A DNA stretch of 64,000 nucleotides from an uncultured Rhodopila sp. (lineage in GTDB: Bacteria > Pseudomonadota > Alphaproteobacteria > Acetobacterales > Acetobacteraceae): positions 186,001-250,000 of the forward strand of contig NZ_CAIWTY010000106.1 of the NCBI RefSeq assembly GCF_903915725.1, read 5' to 3'. Under the pieces are notes generated by a model. That model did not search any database. It was not told the DNA's origin and was given only the letters and a program-made list of their open reading frames with translations. A program made the position numbers and the translations under genes. This document shows, one piece after another, positions 43,557 through 53,476 of this stretch (positions are counted from its first letter, which is position 1; every line of letters begins with the position of its first letter).

Positions 43557-44888
43557 ATGCCCCCTCCCCGCGACCTCGTCGGCAGCGACCCCGCCTTGCC
43601 GGCGGCGACCCGTGTCGTGATCATCGGCGGCGGCATCATCGGCGTTTGCGCCGCCTTCTTCCTGGCCCGCAAAGGCGTGCCGGTGGTGCTGTGCGAAAAA
43701 GGCGAGATCGCCGGCGAGCAGTCCAGCCGTAACTGGGGCTGGTGCCGCAAGATGGGCCGCGATCCGAAGGAGGTGCCGCTGGCGATCGAGGCGCTCCGTC
43801 TCTGGCCGGACATGAACAACCTGGTTGGCGCGGAAACCGGGTTCCGGCGCAGCGGCATCGCCTATCTCTGCCGAACCCCGGAGGAGCTTCGCAAACGCGA
43901 GTCCTGGCTGGACCTCGTCGGCAGGCCGAACCAGCTCGATACACGCCTGCTGACCCGCGACGAAACCAGCCGCGTGCTGCCCGGGCTGTCAGGCGACTGG
44001 CTCGGCTGCCTCTGGACCGCCAGCGACGGCCGGGCCGAACCGGCGCATGCCGCCGCCGCCATCGCCGAGGCCGCGCGCAAACTCGGCGCGGTGATCCTGA
44101 CGCGCTGCGCCGTTCGCGGCGTCGAAACCAAAGGCGGCGCGATATCGGGCGTTGTCACCGAGCGCGGCCGCATCGACTGCGACCAGGCGGTGCTGGCAGG
44201 CGGCGTCTGGTCGCGGCTGTTCTGCCGCCCGCTGCGCCTGCGCCTGCCGCAGTTGAAGGTGCTGTCCTCGGTGATGCGGACCGAACCGCTGCCTGGCGGC
44301 CCAGAAGCCTCGACCGGCGGCTTCGGCTTCGGCCTGCGCAAGCACCTTGATGGCGGCTATAGCGTTGCGAACTGGAGCAGCAATGTCGTTGACATCGTGC
44401 CTGACACGTTCCGCTTCATGCGCGATTTCCAGCCGGCGCGGAAACTGCGCGGCAAGGACCTCAAGCTTCGGCTCGGCCGCCGTTTCCTGACCGAACTGGC
44501 CGAACCGCGGCGCTGGCCGCTCGACGCCGCGTCGCCGTTCGAGGCGGTGCGCATGCTCGATCCGCTGCCGCATCAGCCGATCCTCAAACAGGCGAAACAG
44601 TCTGTTACGCAGGCGTTTCCGGTATTCCATATGATGAAGGTCGCGCATAGCTGGGGCGGCATGATCGACGTGACGCCGGACGCCGTGCCGGTCATTTCAC
44701 CTGTCGATGGGTTCCCCGGCTTTTTCATCGCCACCGGCTTTTCCGGTCACGGTTTCGGCATCGCTCCCGCCGCGGGACGGCTCATGGCCGAGTTGGTTAC
44801 CGGTGAAACGCCGGTAGTCGATCCTTCACCTTTCCGCTACACTCGGTTCTCGGATGGGTCCAAGCCCTCACCCTCGCCACTGGCTTAG
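43557..44888 (+). CDS. FAD-dependent oxidoreductase (DadA/DAO family)
   Basis: 443 residues. The dinucleotide-binding motif is [41 protein letters not shown] completes the FAD site of the D-amino-acid-dehydrogenase-like family, and [20 protein letters not shown] near the C-terminus is also typical. It probably oxidises an amine or amino acid, passing electrons to O2 or an acceptor. The Met at 43557 follows AGGA. Its 3' end precedes hemB by 13 bases, so co-transcription is likely, although a functional link to haem synthesis is not evident. Confidence 0.87.
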   Translation: MPPPRDLVGSDPALPAATRVVIIGGGIIGVCAAFFLARKGVPVVLCEKGEIAGEQSSRNWGWCRKMGRDPKEVPLAIEALRLWPDMNNLVGAETGFRRSGIAYLCRTPEELRKRESWLDLVGRPNQLDTRLLTRDETSRVLPGLSGDWLGCLWTASDGRAEPAHAAAAIAEAARKLGAVILTRCAVRGVETKGGAISGVVTERGRIDCDQAVLAGGVWSRLFCRPLRLRLPQLKVLSSVMRTEPLPGGPEASTGGFGFGLRKHLDGGYSVANWSSNVVDIVPDTFRFMRDFQPARKLRGKDLKLRLGRRFLTELAEPRRWPLDAASPFEAVRMLDPLPHQPILKQAKQSVTQAFPVFHMMKVAHSWGGMIDVTPDAVPVISPVDGFPGFFIATGFSGHGFGIAPAAGRLMAELVTGETPVVDPSPFRYTRFSDGSKPSPSPLA

Positions 44889-44901
44889 GAAAACACTCGC
44901 G

Positions 44902-45876
44902 ATGGTCCAGAACTTCCCGAATGTGCGCATGCGCCGCCTGCGGTCGAACCAGGTGATGCGCGACATGCTGCAAGAGCACACGCTATCCATGAACGACCTG
45001 ATCTATCCGATCTTCGTCGAGGAAGGGCTTGATGACTATGCGCCGGTCGACTCCATGCCCGGCATTTTTCGCATACCTGAGCGCAAGCTGGACGGCGCGA
45101 TCAAGGAATTCGCCGCGGCCGGCATTAAGGCGGTCATGACCTTCGGCGTGAGCCACCACAAGGACGCCACCGGCAGCGACTCCATGAAGCGCGACGGGCT
45201 GATGGCGCGCATGATCAAACGGGCGAAGGATGCGGTGCCGGGGATGATGGTGATCTCCGACACCTGCTTCTGCGAGTATACCAGCCACGGCCATTGCGGC
45301 GTGATGCACGGCAGCGACGTGCACAACGACCACACCATCGAGAATCTCGGCGTGCAGGCGGTGATCGCGGCCGAGGCCGGTTGCGACATGATCGCGCCGT
45401 CGTCGATGATGGACGGCCAGGTCTGGGCGATCCGCAAGGCGCTCGATGCCAGCGGATTCATCAACCTGCCGATCATGGCGTATTCGTCGAAGTTCGCCTC
45501 GGCGTTTTACGGTCCGTTCCGTGCCGCCGCCGGCTGCGACCTGGAGGGCGACCGCAAGACCTATCAGATGAACCCGATGAACAGCCGCGAGGCGCTGCGT
45601 GAATCCGACGAGGATGAGGCCGAGGGCGCCGACATCCTGATGGTGAAGCCGGCGATGCCGTATCTGGATGTGCTGTCGCAGATCAAGCATCGCAGCCTGC
45701 TGCCTCTGGCGGCGTACCAGGTCAGCGGCGAGTACGCGATGATCAAGTTTGCCGCCGCCGCGGGAGCGATCGACGAAGATCGCGTGGTGCTCGAGAGCCT
45801 GGGCGCGATCAAACGTGCCGGGGCAGATCTGATTCTGACGTATTTCGCGATGGATGTGGCCCGCGGCGGGCTCTGA
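44902..45876 (+). CDS. hemB: Delta-aminolevulinic acid dehydratase (porphobilinogen synthase)
   Basis: 324 residues. It condenses two 5-aminolevulinate molecules to porphobilinogen for haem, and for bacteriochlorophyll if the organism is phototrophic. Active-site Lys residues lie in [16 protein letters not shown] and in [10 protein letters not shown]; the Zn-type cysteine motif is [17 protein letters not shown], so Zn is likely needed. AGGAAA lies upstream of the Met at 44902, and the frame before it overlaps the oxidoreductase gene. Confidence 0.96.
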   Translation: MVQNFPNVRMRRLRSNQVMRDMLQEHTLSMNDLIYPIFVEEGLDDYAPVDSMPGIFRIPERKLDGAIKEFAAAGIKAVMTFGVSHHKDATGSDSMKRDGLMARMIKRAKDAVPGMMVISDTCFCEYTSHGHCGVMHGSDVHNDHTIENLGVQAVIAAEAGCDMIAPSSMMDGQVWAIRKALDASGFINLPIMAYSSKFASAFYGPFRAAAGCDLEGDRKTYQMNPMNSREALRESDEDEAEGADILMVKPAMPYLDVLSQIKHRSLLPLAAYQVSGEYAMIKFAAAAGAIDEDRVVLESLGAIKRAGADLILTYFAMDVARGGL

Positions 45877-45883
45877 CGTATCG

Positions 45884-45908
45884 GTCCGGCCCCGTGCCAT
45901 GGCCGGAC
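45884..45908 (+). terminator. Hairpin after hemB
   Basis: GTCCGGCC and GGCCGGAC form an 8-bp stem with a 9-base loop, 7 bases after the hemB stop. There is no T-run, so it may only be an mRNA-end hairpin rather than an intrinsic terminator. Confidence 0.4.
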
Positions 45909-45963
45909 TGATCCCACAGCTATCAGGATAACGGGCGGCGAGAGAAAGGTTTGGCCGGGGCGT

Positions 45964-46198
45964 CGTTCTCTCCTCGTCATGGCCCGGCTTGTCCGGGCCA
46001 GCTATTCCAGCACAGTGCCGCGATAGGTGGCCCGGACAAGCCGGGCCATGACGAATAGGGAGAACGCCATCCTCCGCTCAACCGCTTGTGCTGATAGCTA
46101 TGGGGCTGATCCCGGCCATCCAGGGCTTGCGGTGCCGAACCAACCAAAGTCGTGGATGGCCGGACTAAATCCGGCCGTGCCACGATAGGCGACGTCTA
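45964..46198. repeat. MITE-like repeat, copy C
   Basis: GTTCTCTCCTCGTCATGGCC on the left faces GGCCATGACGAATAGGGAGAAC on the right with GGCTTGTCCGGGCC/GGCCCGGACAAGCC inside. Further right come a second GGCCGGACTAAATCCGGCC hairpin and TAGGCGACGTC, a diverged terminal repeat that abuts the rquA stop codon. Fills the hemB-rquA gap. Confidence 0.65.
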
Positions 46199-46900
46199 AA
46201 CCCGCTCAGCGATGACCGTCTGGTAAAGGCCACCGAACTGGGTCCGCTTGGACCAGCGGAAGCCGGCTGCCGCCGAACCGGCCAGAGACTCGATCTCCTG
46301 CGACCACAGGCTCCGGGCATACGGCTCCAGCCGGTAAAAAATCCCCTTCATGATCGGCTTCAGCGGATTTAGGCGATGCGGACGATGATAGTCCACGAAG
46401 ATCGCCTGACCGCCGGGCCGCACCAGGCCGAGCATCGCCGGCACCACCTGCCGCTTCACCTCATCCGGCACTTCGTGCAGCAGAAAGAAGCAGGTGACCG
46501 CATCGTATGCGCCGTCCTCCGGGTCCGCGGCATCGCCAAGGGCAACATGCGCATGCGGCAACCCGGCCACCTTGCGGCGGGTGATGCCGACCTGTAGCGG
46601 GGCGATATCGCGGATTTCCAGCCGCCCGAGGGCACCGATGCGCCCGGCGACCTGGCGGGAGAACGTGCCATAGACCGCCGCTGGCTGAAATACCGTGTCG
46701 CCCGGTTTCAATCGGGTCAGCACGTTGTCGATCAGCCGTTGCGCGTTACCCCACAGAATGGCCTGCACCACGATTTGCCGGTCGAGAAAACCGACCAGAC
46801 GGGGCGTAAGGTAGGCCCAGGTGTAGACGTCGCGGAGATATGCGGGAAGCACATCGAGAGTCGTCTCAGGCGATGGTATGTCAAGCACTTCGCATGTCAC
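46196..46900 (-). CDS. rquA: Rhodoquinone biosynthesis methyltransferase-like protein RquA
   Basis: 234 residues, class I SAM-methyltransferase fold. It follows the RquA pattern: AYLRDVYTWAYLTPRLVGFL, DRQIVVQAILWGNAQRLID, FQPAAVYGTFSRQVAGRI (the VYG motif), VTCFFLLHEVPDEVKRQV and IFVDYHRPHRLNPLKPIM. RquA replaces a ubiquinone methoxy group with an amine, making rhodoquinone for anaerobic fumarate respiration. The start is a GTG near 46900; no strong ribosome binding site is seen. Plain UbiE-type homologs lack the YLxxVYxWAYLxPR start. Confidence 0.8.
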   Translation of the reverse strand: MTCEVLDIPSPETTLDVLPAYLRDVYTWAYLTPRLVGFLDRQIVVQAILWGNAQRLIDNVLTRLKPGDTVFQPAAVYGTFSRQVAGRIGALGRLEIRDIAPLQVGITRRKVAGLPHAHVALGDAADPEDGAYDAVTCFFLLHEVPDEVKRQVVPAMLGLVRPGGQAIFVDYHRPHRLNPLKPIMKGIFYRLEPYARSLWSQEIESLAGSAAAGFRWSKRTQFGGLYQTVIAERV

Positions 46901-46961
46901 CGTGGCAAAAAGGGCGGGGAGTAGGCCTTCCGGAGCGGATGGGCAGCAGGGCTGGTCATCA

Positions 46962-47258
46962 TTAGGCCGACCGGTGCGGCGGCGCTATAGTAACCATGCG
47001 CTGCAACATAGCCAGCTTGCCTGACCACGCGCGCATCCGGACCAAATCATCGGAGGTGCCGGCAACGCCCGGGAGAGCGGAATGGCGGGTGTAGGGGACA
47101 GGTTCTAATGCCTGGATGGCGCTAAAGCCGCGTACAACGCCGGAGAACGCGATTGCCAACGCAAGGAGGTCCACCGAAACCAAGGCATCGGCGTCCCGGA
47201 CGTGGACGTCTTCGTGCCAACGCACCATCAAGCCAGCCTTTGTCATAGTTTGTGTCAT
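46962..47258 (-). CDS. Hypothetical protein, weakly supported
   Basis: 98 residues, starting MTQTMTKAGLMVRWHEDVHV. One short hydrophobic segment (VDLLALAIAFSGVVRGF). No homology is recognised. The frame is the longest plausible one in a 0.85-kb stretch between rquA and kaiC, but base composition does not mark it strongly as coding. Confidence 0.3.
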   Translation of the reverse strand: MTQTMTKAGLMVRWHEDVHVRDADALVSVDLLALAIAFSGVVRGFSAIQALEPVPYTRHSALPGVAGTSDDLVRMRAWSGKLAMLQRMVTIAPPHRSA

Positions 47259-47504
47259 TAAAGAGGCGATGTTCGAATGGAAGCAGTTTGCCAGTCGCGG
47301 ACATTTTCCGGGAATGATCTAAATCAAGCTATGGCGCATTGGTGTGGTGTCCGCCGCCACGCCCGGAGCGTCCCGGTAAAAAGCGTCCCGTGAGGTTTTG
47401 ACGGACCCCGGCCGCCGGATTTCCGATGAGATGGGCTTTTGCGCCAGATCAATGGCATTTCGGCCCGGCGGCCATAGTCGTCCAGTTCCCTCGGGAGAGT
47501 AACA

Positions 47505-47639
47505 ATGCGTATTGTAAATGATATGCAACCCGCCGTTCCGGCCGGCTTGACCGTCGGGTCGGTGGAAGCGCTGCGGGTTACGGCCCGATGTATGCCGCCT
47601 CCCGAGTTTCCGGTAGTTGCCCGCCATAGGTCGCTGTAA
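47505..47639 (+). CDS. Candidate small protein upstream of the kai operon
   Basis: 44 codons beginning MRIVNDMQPAVPAGLTVGSV and ending HRSL. A GGGAGAG lies just before the ATG. No family match is recognised; support is only the start signal and position about 110 bases before kaiC. Otherwise the region 46901-47751 holds nothing recognised. Confidence 0.25.
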   Translation: MRIVNDMQPAVPAGLTVGSVEALRVTARCMPPPEFPVVARHRSL

Positions 47640-47751
47640 TAACCTAGGGTTCGAAACAATATCCGGCTGCATCGATGTTCGGCTTGGGATCGTGCCTGTC
47701 ACCCCGCAAGCTGCCGAACGGGCGTGACGCCGGGGGGGATATTACAGAACC

Positions 47752-49440
47752 ATGCCTCCCGAGCCTGCCACGACCGCGCCGTCCAAATCCGCCACCGGGA
47801 TAGCCGGTTTCGACGAGATCCTGCTGGGAGGCCTGCCGACAGCCCGGCCCACCCTGATTTGCGGTGCCGCCGGATGCGGCAAGACGCTGTTCGCCATTAC
47901 CTTCCTGGTCAACGGCGCCACCAGATTCGGCGAATCCGGCGTGTTCATGAGCTTCGAGGAGCGCGCGGAAGACCTCGCGGCCAATGTCGCCTCGCTCGGC
48001 TACGACCTGGACGGGCTGGTCGAAGCCGGAAAGCTGGCGTTGGACCATGTCCGCGTGGAGCGCAGCGAGATCGAGGAAACCGGGCAGTACGACCTCGAAG
48101 GCCTGTTCGTACGCCTCGGCTATGCGGTGGACTCCGTCGGCGCCAAACGGGTTGTCCTCGATACGATCGAATCGCTGTTTTCCGGCTTCTCCGATACCGC
48201 CGTGCTGCGCGCGGAACTGCGCCGGCTGTTCACCTGGATCAAGGAGCGCGGCCTGACGGCGATCATCACCGGGGAGCGCGGCGAGGGTCTGCTCACCCGG
48301 CACGGGCTGGAAGAATACATCTCCGATTGCGTGGTCCTGCTCGACAACCGGGTCATCGACCAGATCATGACGCGCCGCCTGCGGGTGGTGAAGTATCGCG
48401 GTTCAGCGCACGGAACGAACGAATATCCGTTCCTGATCGACGCGGCGGGAATCAGCGTGCTGCCGGTCACCTCATCCGGCATCGACCGGCCGGTGTCCAA
48501 CGAGATCGTTTCCACCGGCATCGCCGGCCTGGACGCAATGCTGCGCAACGGCGGCCTGTACCGCGGCTCCAGCATCCTGCTGTCCGGCGTTGCCGGCACC
48601 GGCAAGACCACCATCGGCAGCCATTTCATCGATGCCGCCTGCCGCCGCGGCGAACGCTGCATGTTCTTCGTGTTCGAGGAAGGCGCCGAAGAAATCTGCC
48701 GCAACGTCCTGTCCGTCGGCATCGACCTGCGGCGCTGGGCCGATGCCGGGCTGCTGCGCTTCGAGGCGGCGCGTCCCAGCCTGTACGGGCTGGAGATGCA
48801 TCTGGCGCGGATGCAGCGGGACGTTGCGGAGTTCCAACCGTCGGTCGTGGTGGTCGACCCGATCTCCGCCTTCCGCGGCCCGATCGCCGAGGTGCATGCG
48901 ACCTTGCTGCGCATGGTGGATCTGCTCAAAAGCGTAGGCATAACGGGGCTGTTCACCAGCCTGCGGACCACCGGGTCACTCCACGACGGCACCGACCAGG
49001 CGTTGTCGTCGCTGATGGATAGCTGGATCAAGCTGATGGACATCGAAGCGAACGGCGAACGCAACCGCGTGCTGTATGTCATCAAATCCCGCGGCTCGAG
49101 CCATTCCAACCAGGTGCGGGAATACCGGATGACGGATTCCGGCATCGAACTGATCGAGCCCTATATCGGTCCCGAAGGCGTCCTGACCGGCACCGCGCGC
49201 ATAACGCAGGAAGCCCGGGAACAGGCCGCGGCGGAACGCCGGCAGCGCGACATCGAGCAGCGCCGGCGCGCGTCGGAACGGCGGCAGGACGCGCTGGAGC
49301 GTCAGATCGCCGAGTTGAGCGCCGCGCTGGAGGCGGAGCACGACGAAGCGCGTGCGCTTCAGCTCGCCGATGCGGCGCATGATGCGGGGCTGTCGCGCGA
49401 TCGTTCCGCCATCGCCGCCCGCCGCGGAGGCGCCGAATGA
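47752..49440 (+). CDS. kaiC: KaiC-like circadian clock ATPase
   Basis: 562 residues with tandem KaiC domains. Domain 1 (about 10-240) has Walker A GAAGCGKT and the catalytic Glu pair in SFEERAED; domain 2 (about 245-480) has Walker A GVAGTGKT and EEGAEE. The position equivalent to the phosphorylated Ser431/Thr432 of cyanobacterial KaiC is S419/S420 in [10 protein letters not shown], followed by KSRGSSHSN and a C-terminal helix rich in Arg/Glu/Gln (about 485-560) that could coil. It precedes two kaiB genes and a histidine kinase with overlapping or abutting starts. Confidence 0.93.
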   Translation: MPPEPATTAPSKSATGIAGFDEILLGGLPTARPTLICGAAGCGKTLFAITFLVNGATRFGESGVFMSFEERAEDLAANVASLGYDLDGLVEAGKLALDHVRVERSEIEETGQYDLEGLFVRLGYAVDSVGAKRVVLDTIESLFSGFSDTAVLRAELRRLFTWIKERGLTAIITGERGEGLLTRHGLEEYISDCVVLLDNRVIDQIMTRRLRVVKYRGSAHGTNEYPFLIDAAGISVLPVTSSGIDRPVSNEIVSTGIAGLDAMLRNGGLYRGSSILLSGVAGTGKTTIGSHFIDAACRRGERCMFFVFEEGAEEICRNVLSVGIDLRRWADAGLLRFEAARPSLYGLEMHLARMQRDVAEFQPSVVVVDPISAFRGPIAEVHATLLRMVDLLKSVGITGLFTSLRTTGSLHDGTDQALSSLMDSWIKLMDIEANGERNRVLYVIKSRGSSHSNQVREYRMTDSGIELIEPYIGPEGVLTGTARITQEAREQAAAERRQRDIEQRRRASERRQDALERQIAELSAALEAEHDEARALQLADAAHDAGLSRDRSAIAARRGGAE

Positions 49441-49778
49441 CCCAAGGTCAATCGCCATTTGACGAATCCGCGCCGGACGCCGATGGTGACAACGGCTATT
49501 ATTATCTGCGCCTGTACGTTGCCGGACATACGGCAAGATCGATGGCGGCGATGACCAACCTCAGGCATGTCTGCGAAACCCACCTGGCCGGACGGTATGA
49601 GATCGAGGTGATCGATCTCGTGCAGAATCCGCGGTTGGCGGCCGGCGACCAGATCCTGGCGATCCCCACCCTGGTGCGGCGGTTGCCAACCCCTTTAAAG
49701 CGGATCATAGGCGACCTGTCGGACACGGAACGCGTGCTTGTCGGCCTGGATATACGGCGAAAGGCGGATGTCCCATGA
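49437..49778 (+). CDS. kaiB: KaiB-like protein (first copy)
   Basis: 113 residues. The thioredoxin-like KaiB fold shows [59 protein letters not shown] and [13 protein letters not shown]. KaiB binds KaiC in its fold-switched form. The start overlaps the kaiC stop by four bases. It differs from the second KaiB at many positions, so the copies are paralogs rather than a recent duplication. Confidence 0.93.
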   Translation: MTQGQSPFDESAPDADGDNGYYYLRLYVAGHTARSMAAMTNLRHVCETHLAGRYEIEVIDLVQNPRLAAGDQILAIPTLVRRLPTPLKRIIGDLSDTERVLVGLDIRRKADVP

Positions 49779-50095
49779 TCACAGCGACCGAATCACCGCC
49801 GGAAATCACCCATCGGCTGCGCCTGATCGTCGCCGGCAGCACGATCCGCTCGCGGCGGGCGATCGAAAACCTGCGGCGGGTCTGCAAGGAACATCTCGGC
49901 GGACACTCCGACCTCGAGATCATCGATATCTACCAGCAACCGCAATTCGCAAAGGAATATCAGGTGATTGCGGCGCCGACTTTGGTAAAGCTGCTGCCGC
50001 TCCCGGTGCGCCGCATCGTCGGCGACCTGTCCGAAGAGGATCGGCTGCTGCGCGCCCTCGACCTTGCCATGCTGCCGGCCGCCGGCGGGGCGTGA
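49775..50095 (+). CDS. KaiB-like protein (second copy)
   Basis: 106 residues with the KaiB signature: [60 protein letters not shown] and LLRALDL. It overlaps the preceding kaiB by four bases and ends directly against the kinase gene (TGAATG). Two KaiB paralogs with one KaiC and no KaiA is a layout known from non-cyanobacterial clusters; the second copy might gate signalling to the kinase. Confidence 0.92.
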   Translation: MITATESPPEITHRLRLIVAGSTIRSRRAIENLRRVCKEHLGGHSDLEIIDIYQQPQFAKEYQVIAAPTLVKLLPLPVRRIVGDLSEEDRLLRALDLAMLPAAGGA

Positions 50096-51868
50096 ATGCA
50101 GCCCGAACCGGCCCCGGCCGTCCAGGCAAGTCTGCTGGATCGAATCCGGGAGCTGGAGGCGCGGCTTGAGGAATGCGAGGACACGCTTGGCGCCATCCGG
50201 CGCGGCGAGATCGATGCGATCGTCGTCGAGGACCCGCCCGGCGTCCAAAAAGTCTATACTCTGGAAAGCGCCGATCGGCCGTACCGCTTGCTGATAGAGC
50301 AGATACAGGAGGGCGCGGTCACGCTGGATGGCGAGGGCACCGTTGTCTACTGCAACCGCCGCCTCGCCGAGATGCTGAACGTCGCGCATGAACATCTGAT
50401 CGGGCGGCCGCTGCAGCCGTTCCTGTTTCCGGGCGACATCGGCGCGTTCCAGGATCTATTGCATGAGGCGAAGCAGGCCGGTGTGCGGCGCGAGCTGACC
50501 TTGCGCGCCGCGGACGGGCAGGCGGTTCCGGCGCACGTGACGCTCAGCCTGCTCGATGATGCCGATACGGCCTTGCTGTGCGGCATCCTGACGGATCTGA
50601 CGGCGCAGAAGATCCACCTGCAGGAGCTCGCGGACGCGAACGCCAGGCTTTCGAATGAGATCGCCGAACGCGAGCGCGCCGAGCAGGCGCTGCGTCAGGC
50701 GCAAAAGATGGAGGCCATCGGGCAACTGACCGGCGGCATCGCGCATGACTTCAACAACATGCTGCAGGCCATCACCAGCGGGATCGCGCTGGCGCAGCGG
50801 CGCATCGCCTCCGGCCGCCCGGAGCGTGCCGGAGATTTGCTGGAAGCGGCGCTGATGGCGGCGGATCGCGCGGCGTCGCTGACGCAACGGCTGCTCGGTT
50901 TCGGGCGGCGGCAGACGCTGGACCCGAAGCTCGTCACGCTGGACGAACTCATCGGCGGCATGAAGGCGCTGATCCAGCGCACCGTGGGTCCGGCCATAAC
51001 GGTGTGTCTTGGATTGAAGCCAGGGTGCTGGCCGGTGCGGTGTGATCCGAACCAGTTGGAGAACGCGCTGCTGAACCTGGCGATCAACGCCCGCGACGCG
51101 CTGACCCCGAATGGCGGGAAGATCGTTTTCAGCACGGACCATGTGACCCTGGACGAGGCGGAGACGCGGCCATGGGACGGCGTAGCCGCCGGCGACTTCG
51201 TCCGCATCACCGTAAGCGACACCGGTTGCGGCATGACGCCCGAGGTGCTGGCGCGCGCGTTCGAGCCGTTTTTCACGACCAAGCCCGACGGACAGGGAAC
51301 CGGCCTTGGCCTCAGTCAGCTTTATGGTTTCGTACGGCAGTCGCATGGGCTGGTGCGGCTGGAAAGCGCCCCGGGCGCCGGGACTTCGGTGCATCTTTAC
51401 TTGCCGAGGAGCGAGTCCGGGTCGGACGATGCGACAAATGCATCGGTTGAACGGCCGCCTCGGCAGGTAACGGAAGCCGCCGCACCGGCCACCGTGCTTC
51501 TGGTCGAGGATGAGGAGATCATCCGGGAGTTCACCGCCGAGGCGCTGCGGGAGTTGGGGTATCACGTGATCGAGGCCGAGGACGGCCCGGACGGCTTGCA
51601 CGCATTGCGACAATCGTTGGATGCGCCTGAGCGAATAGACGTGAAGCTGCTGGTCACGGATGTCGGGCTGCCCGGCGGATTGAACGGGCGGCAGCTCGCG
51701 GATGCGGCGCGGGAGCTGGTGCCCCGGCTGCCGATCCTGTTGATCAGCGGCTATGCCGGCGACGCAATCAGAAAGCAGGGGCAGCTCGGGCCGGACATGC
51801 AGATGCTATCGAAGCCGTTTGCGCTGGAGGCTCTGGCGGAGAAGGTGCGGGCGATTATCGGCAGTTGA
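50096..51868 (+). CDS. PAS-domain hybrid histidine kinase of the kai operon
   Basis: 590 residues. A coiled N-terminus (LDRIRELEARLEECEDTLGA, then RRGEIDAIVVEDPPG) precedes a PAS domain (about 63-180). HisKA follows with H-box TGGIAHDFNNMLQAI, then a complete HATPase (NALLNLAINARDAL; SDTGCGMTPEV; GTGLGLSQLYGF) and a receiver with its Asp in LLVTDVGLPGGLNG and LSKPFAL. It starts one base after kaiB2, so kaiC-kaiB-kaiB-HK form one operon; the kinase is the likely output of the KaiBC proteins. Cytoplasmic: no membrane helices. Confidence 0.94.
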   Translation: MQPEPAPAVQASLLDRIRELEARLEECEDTLGAIRRGEIDAIVVEDPPGVQKVYTLESADRPYRLLIEQIQEGAVTLDGEGTVVYCNRRLAEMLNVAHEHLIGRPLQPFLFPGDIGAFQDLLHEAKQAGVRRELTLRAADGQAVPAHVTLSLLDDADTALLCGILTDLTAQKIHLQELADANARLSNEIAERERAEQALRQAQKMEAIGQLTGGIAHDFNNMLQAITSGIALAQRRIASGRPERAGDLLEAALMAADRAASLTQRLLGFGRRQTLDPKLVTLDELIGGMKALIQRTVGPAITVCLGLKPGCWPVRCDPNQLENALLNLAINARDALTPNGGKIVFSTDHVTLDEAETRPWDGVAAGDFVRITVSDTGCGMTPEVLARAFEPFFTTKPDGQGTGLGLSQLYGFVRQSHGLVRLESAPGAGTSVHLYLPRSESGSDDATNASVERPPRQVTEAAAPATVLLVEDEEIIREFTAEALRELGYHVIEAEDGPDGLHALRQSLDAPERIDVKLLVTDVGLPGGLNGRQLADAARELVPRLPILLISGYAGDAIRKQGQLGPDMQMLSKPFALEALAEKVRAIIGS

Positions 51869-51905
51869 TCGGGGCTTTTTCCGTTGCGGCACGGCTGCCG
51901 CCGCC

Positions 51906-51986
51906 GTCATGGCGGGCGGAGGCCCGCCATCCACGCCTGTGTTTGTGCAGGCAAAGGCGTGGATGCCGACCTCCGTCGGCATGACG
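51906..51986. repeat. Double-hairpin REP-like repeat, copy 3
   Basis: GGCGGGCGGAGGCCCGCC hairpin, spacer CCTGTGTTTGTGC, CGTGGAT, then GCCGACCTCCGTCGGC and ATGACG. Follows the kinase gene stop by about 40 bases. Confidence 0.8.
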
Positions 51987-52031
51987 ATGTGTGGTGCAGC
52001 CGGAGAGTCGCTATCACGGTGGGCTGGCAAA

Positions 52032-52107
52032 CCGTCATGGCCCTGCCCGGCTTGACCGGACAATCCCCCGGACAATCCCCCGGACAAGCAGGGGGAGGGC
52101 CATGACG
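52032..52107. repeat. Palindrome with a short tandem repeat in its loop
   Basis: GTCATGGCCCTGCCCGGCTT faces AAGCAGGGGGAGGGCCATGAC. Between them GGACAATCCCCC is repeated about twice in tandem, with a third partial unit (GGACAAGC). It fits the GTCATGGCC...GGCCATGAC repeat type and precedes the symporter gene. Confidence 0.65.
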
Positions 52108-52204
52108 TGAACCGGTCCCGGCGGCCCGCGCCTTGGTGCCCCATTGTATTGTCACCGGCTGACATAGCATGATTGCGCAACGCTTATCGGCAGGGGATGC
52201 CACG

Positions 52205-53476
52205 ATGAAGTCAAGCCGGATGACGACCTGGATCCTGATTGCGATGGTGTTGGGGATCGCCGCCGGCGGCCTTGTGCACGACCAATTCCCGTCGGCCGCA
52301 ACGCAGAAGGTGTTTGCCGGCTACGTTTCCATCGGCAGCATGGTGTTCCTGCGGCTCATCAAGATGATCATCGCGCCGCTGGTGTTCTCCACCCTGGTGG
52401 TCGGCATCGGCCACATGTCGGATGCCGGCGCGGTGGGGCGCGTCGGCGGCAAGGCGATGCTGTGGTTCGTCACCGCGTCTTTGGTGTCGCTGACCCTCGG
52501 CCTGGTGCTGGTAAATCTGTTCGAGCCGGGCGTCGGCGTTCACAAGGTGGTCAGTGGCGTCAGCTCCGGCATCGACGCGCATGCGATGTCGCTGGACGGC
52601 TTCATCAAGCACGTCTTCCCGGACTCCGCGCTCCGCCCGATGGTGGATAACGAAATCCTGCAGATCGTCGTGTTCTCGATCTTCTTCGGCGTCGCCTGCG
52701 CCTCGATGGGTGAGCGGGCAAAGCTGGTGCTGGAGGCGACCGAAGGCCTGTCGCACATCATCCTGCGGGTCACCGGCTATGTGATGAAACTGGCCCCGCT
52801 GGCGGTGTTCTGCGCCATGGCGGCAACCATCGCCACCAACGGCCTCGGCATCCTGGTGAACTACGCGAAGTTCATGGGCGAGTTCTATTTCGGCCTGGTC
52901 TGCCTTTGGCTGCTGCTGGTGCTCGCCGGGTTCGTGATCCTCGGCCCCAGCGTCAAGCGACTGGTGTTGCTGGTGCGCGAGCCGTTCCTGCTGGCGTTTT
53001 CCACCGCCAGCTCGGAAGCCGCGTATCCGAAGATGCTGGAGCAGCTGGCGAAATTCCCGGTGGCGCGCAACATCTCCAGCTTCGTCTTGCCGCTGGGCTA
53101 TTCGTTCAATCTCGACGGCACGATGATGTACTGCACCTTCGCGTCGGTGTTCATCGCGCAGGCCTATGACATCCCGCTGAGCCTCGGGACGCAGGTCGCC
53201 ATGCTGCTGACCCTGATGCTGACCAGCAAAGGCGTGGCGGGCGTGCCGCGGGCTTCCTTGGTGGTGATCGCCGCGACGCTGAGCCAGTTTAGCCTGCCGG
53301 AGGAAGGGCTGCTGCTGCTGCTCGGCATCGACACCTTCCTCGACATGGGCCGCTCTGCCACCAACGTCATCGGCAACTCGCTGGCCACGGCGGTTGTGGC
53401 GAAGTGGGAAGGCCAACTGGTGGCCGACGAGGATACCCGCGAAATGATCGAGGAGATGGAGGTGGAACCGGCATGA
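52205..53476 (+). CDS. Dicarboxylate/amino acid:cation symporter (DAACS family)
   Basis: 423 residues, eight helices with two re-entrant loops. SMVFLRLIKMIIAPLVFSTL and the serine-rich loop AFSTASSEAAYPKMLEQL are the DAACS signatures, then FNLDGTMMYCTFASVFIAQA and DMGRSATNVIGNSLATAVVA close the substrate site (SSE, NxDGT, Asp and Asn of RSxTN). Uptake of glutamate/aspartate or C4-dicarboxylates with H+ or Na+ is expected; the binding site is closer to GltP/GltT types. The Met at 52205 has AGGGG upstream; an earlier Met at 52169 lacks one. It overlaps the next gene by ATGA. Confidence 0.93.
   Translation: MKSSRMTTWILIAMVLGIAAGGLVHDQFPSAATQKVFAGYVSIGSMVFLRLIKMIIAPLVFSTLVVGIGHMSDAGAVGRVGGKAMLWFVTASLVSLTLGLVLVNLFEPGVGVHKVVSGVSSGIDAHAMSLDGFIKHVFPDSALRPMVDNEILQIVVFSIFFGVACASMGERAKLVLEATEGLSHIILRVTGYVMKLAPLAVFCAMAATIATNGLGILVNYAKFMGEFYFGLVCLWLLLVLAGFVILGPSVKRLVLLVREPFLLAFSTASSEAAYPKMLEQLAKFPVARNISSFVLPLGYSFNLDGTMMYCTFASVFIAQAYDIPLSLGTQVAMLLTLMLTSKGVAGVPRASLVVIAATLSQFSLPEEGLLLLLGIDTFLDMGRSATNVIGNSLATAVVAKWEGQLVADEDTREMIEEMEVEPA

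Noticed and set aside
45964-46198. CRISPR array
   Set aside because: The repeats are inverted palindromes without regular spacers.
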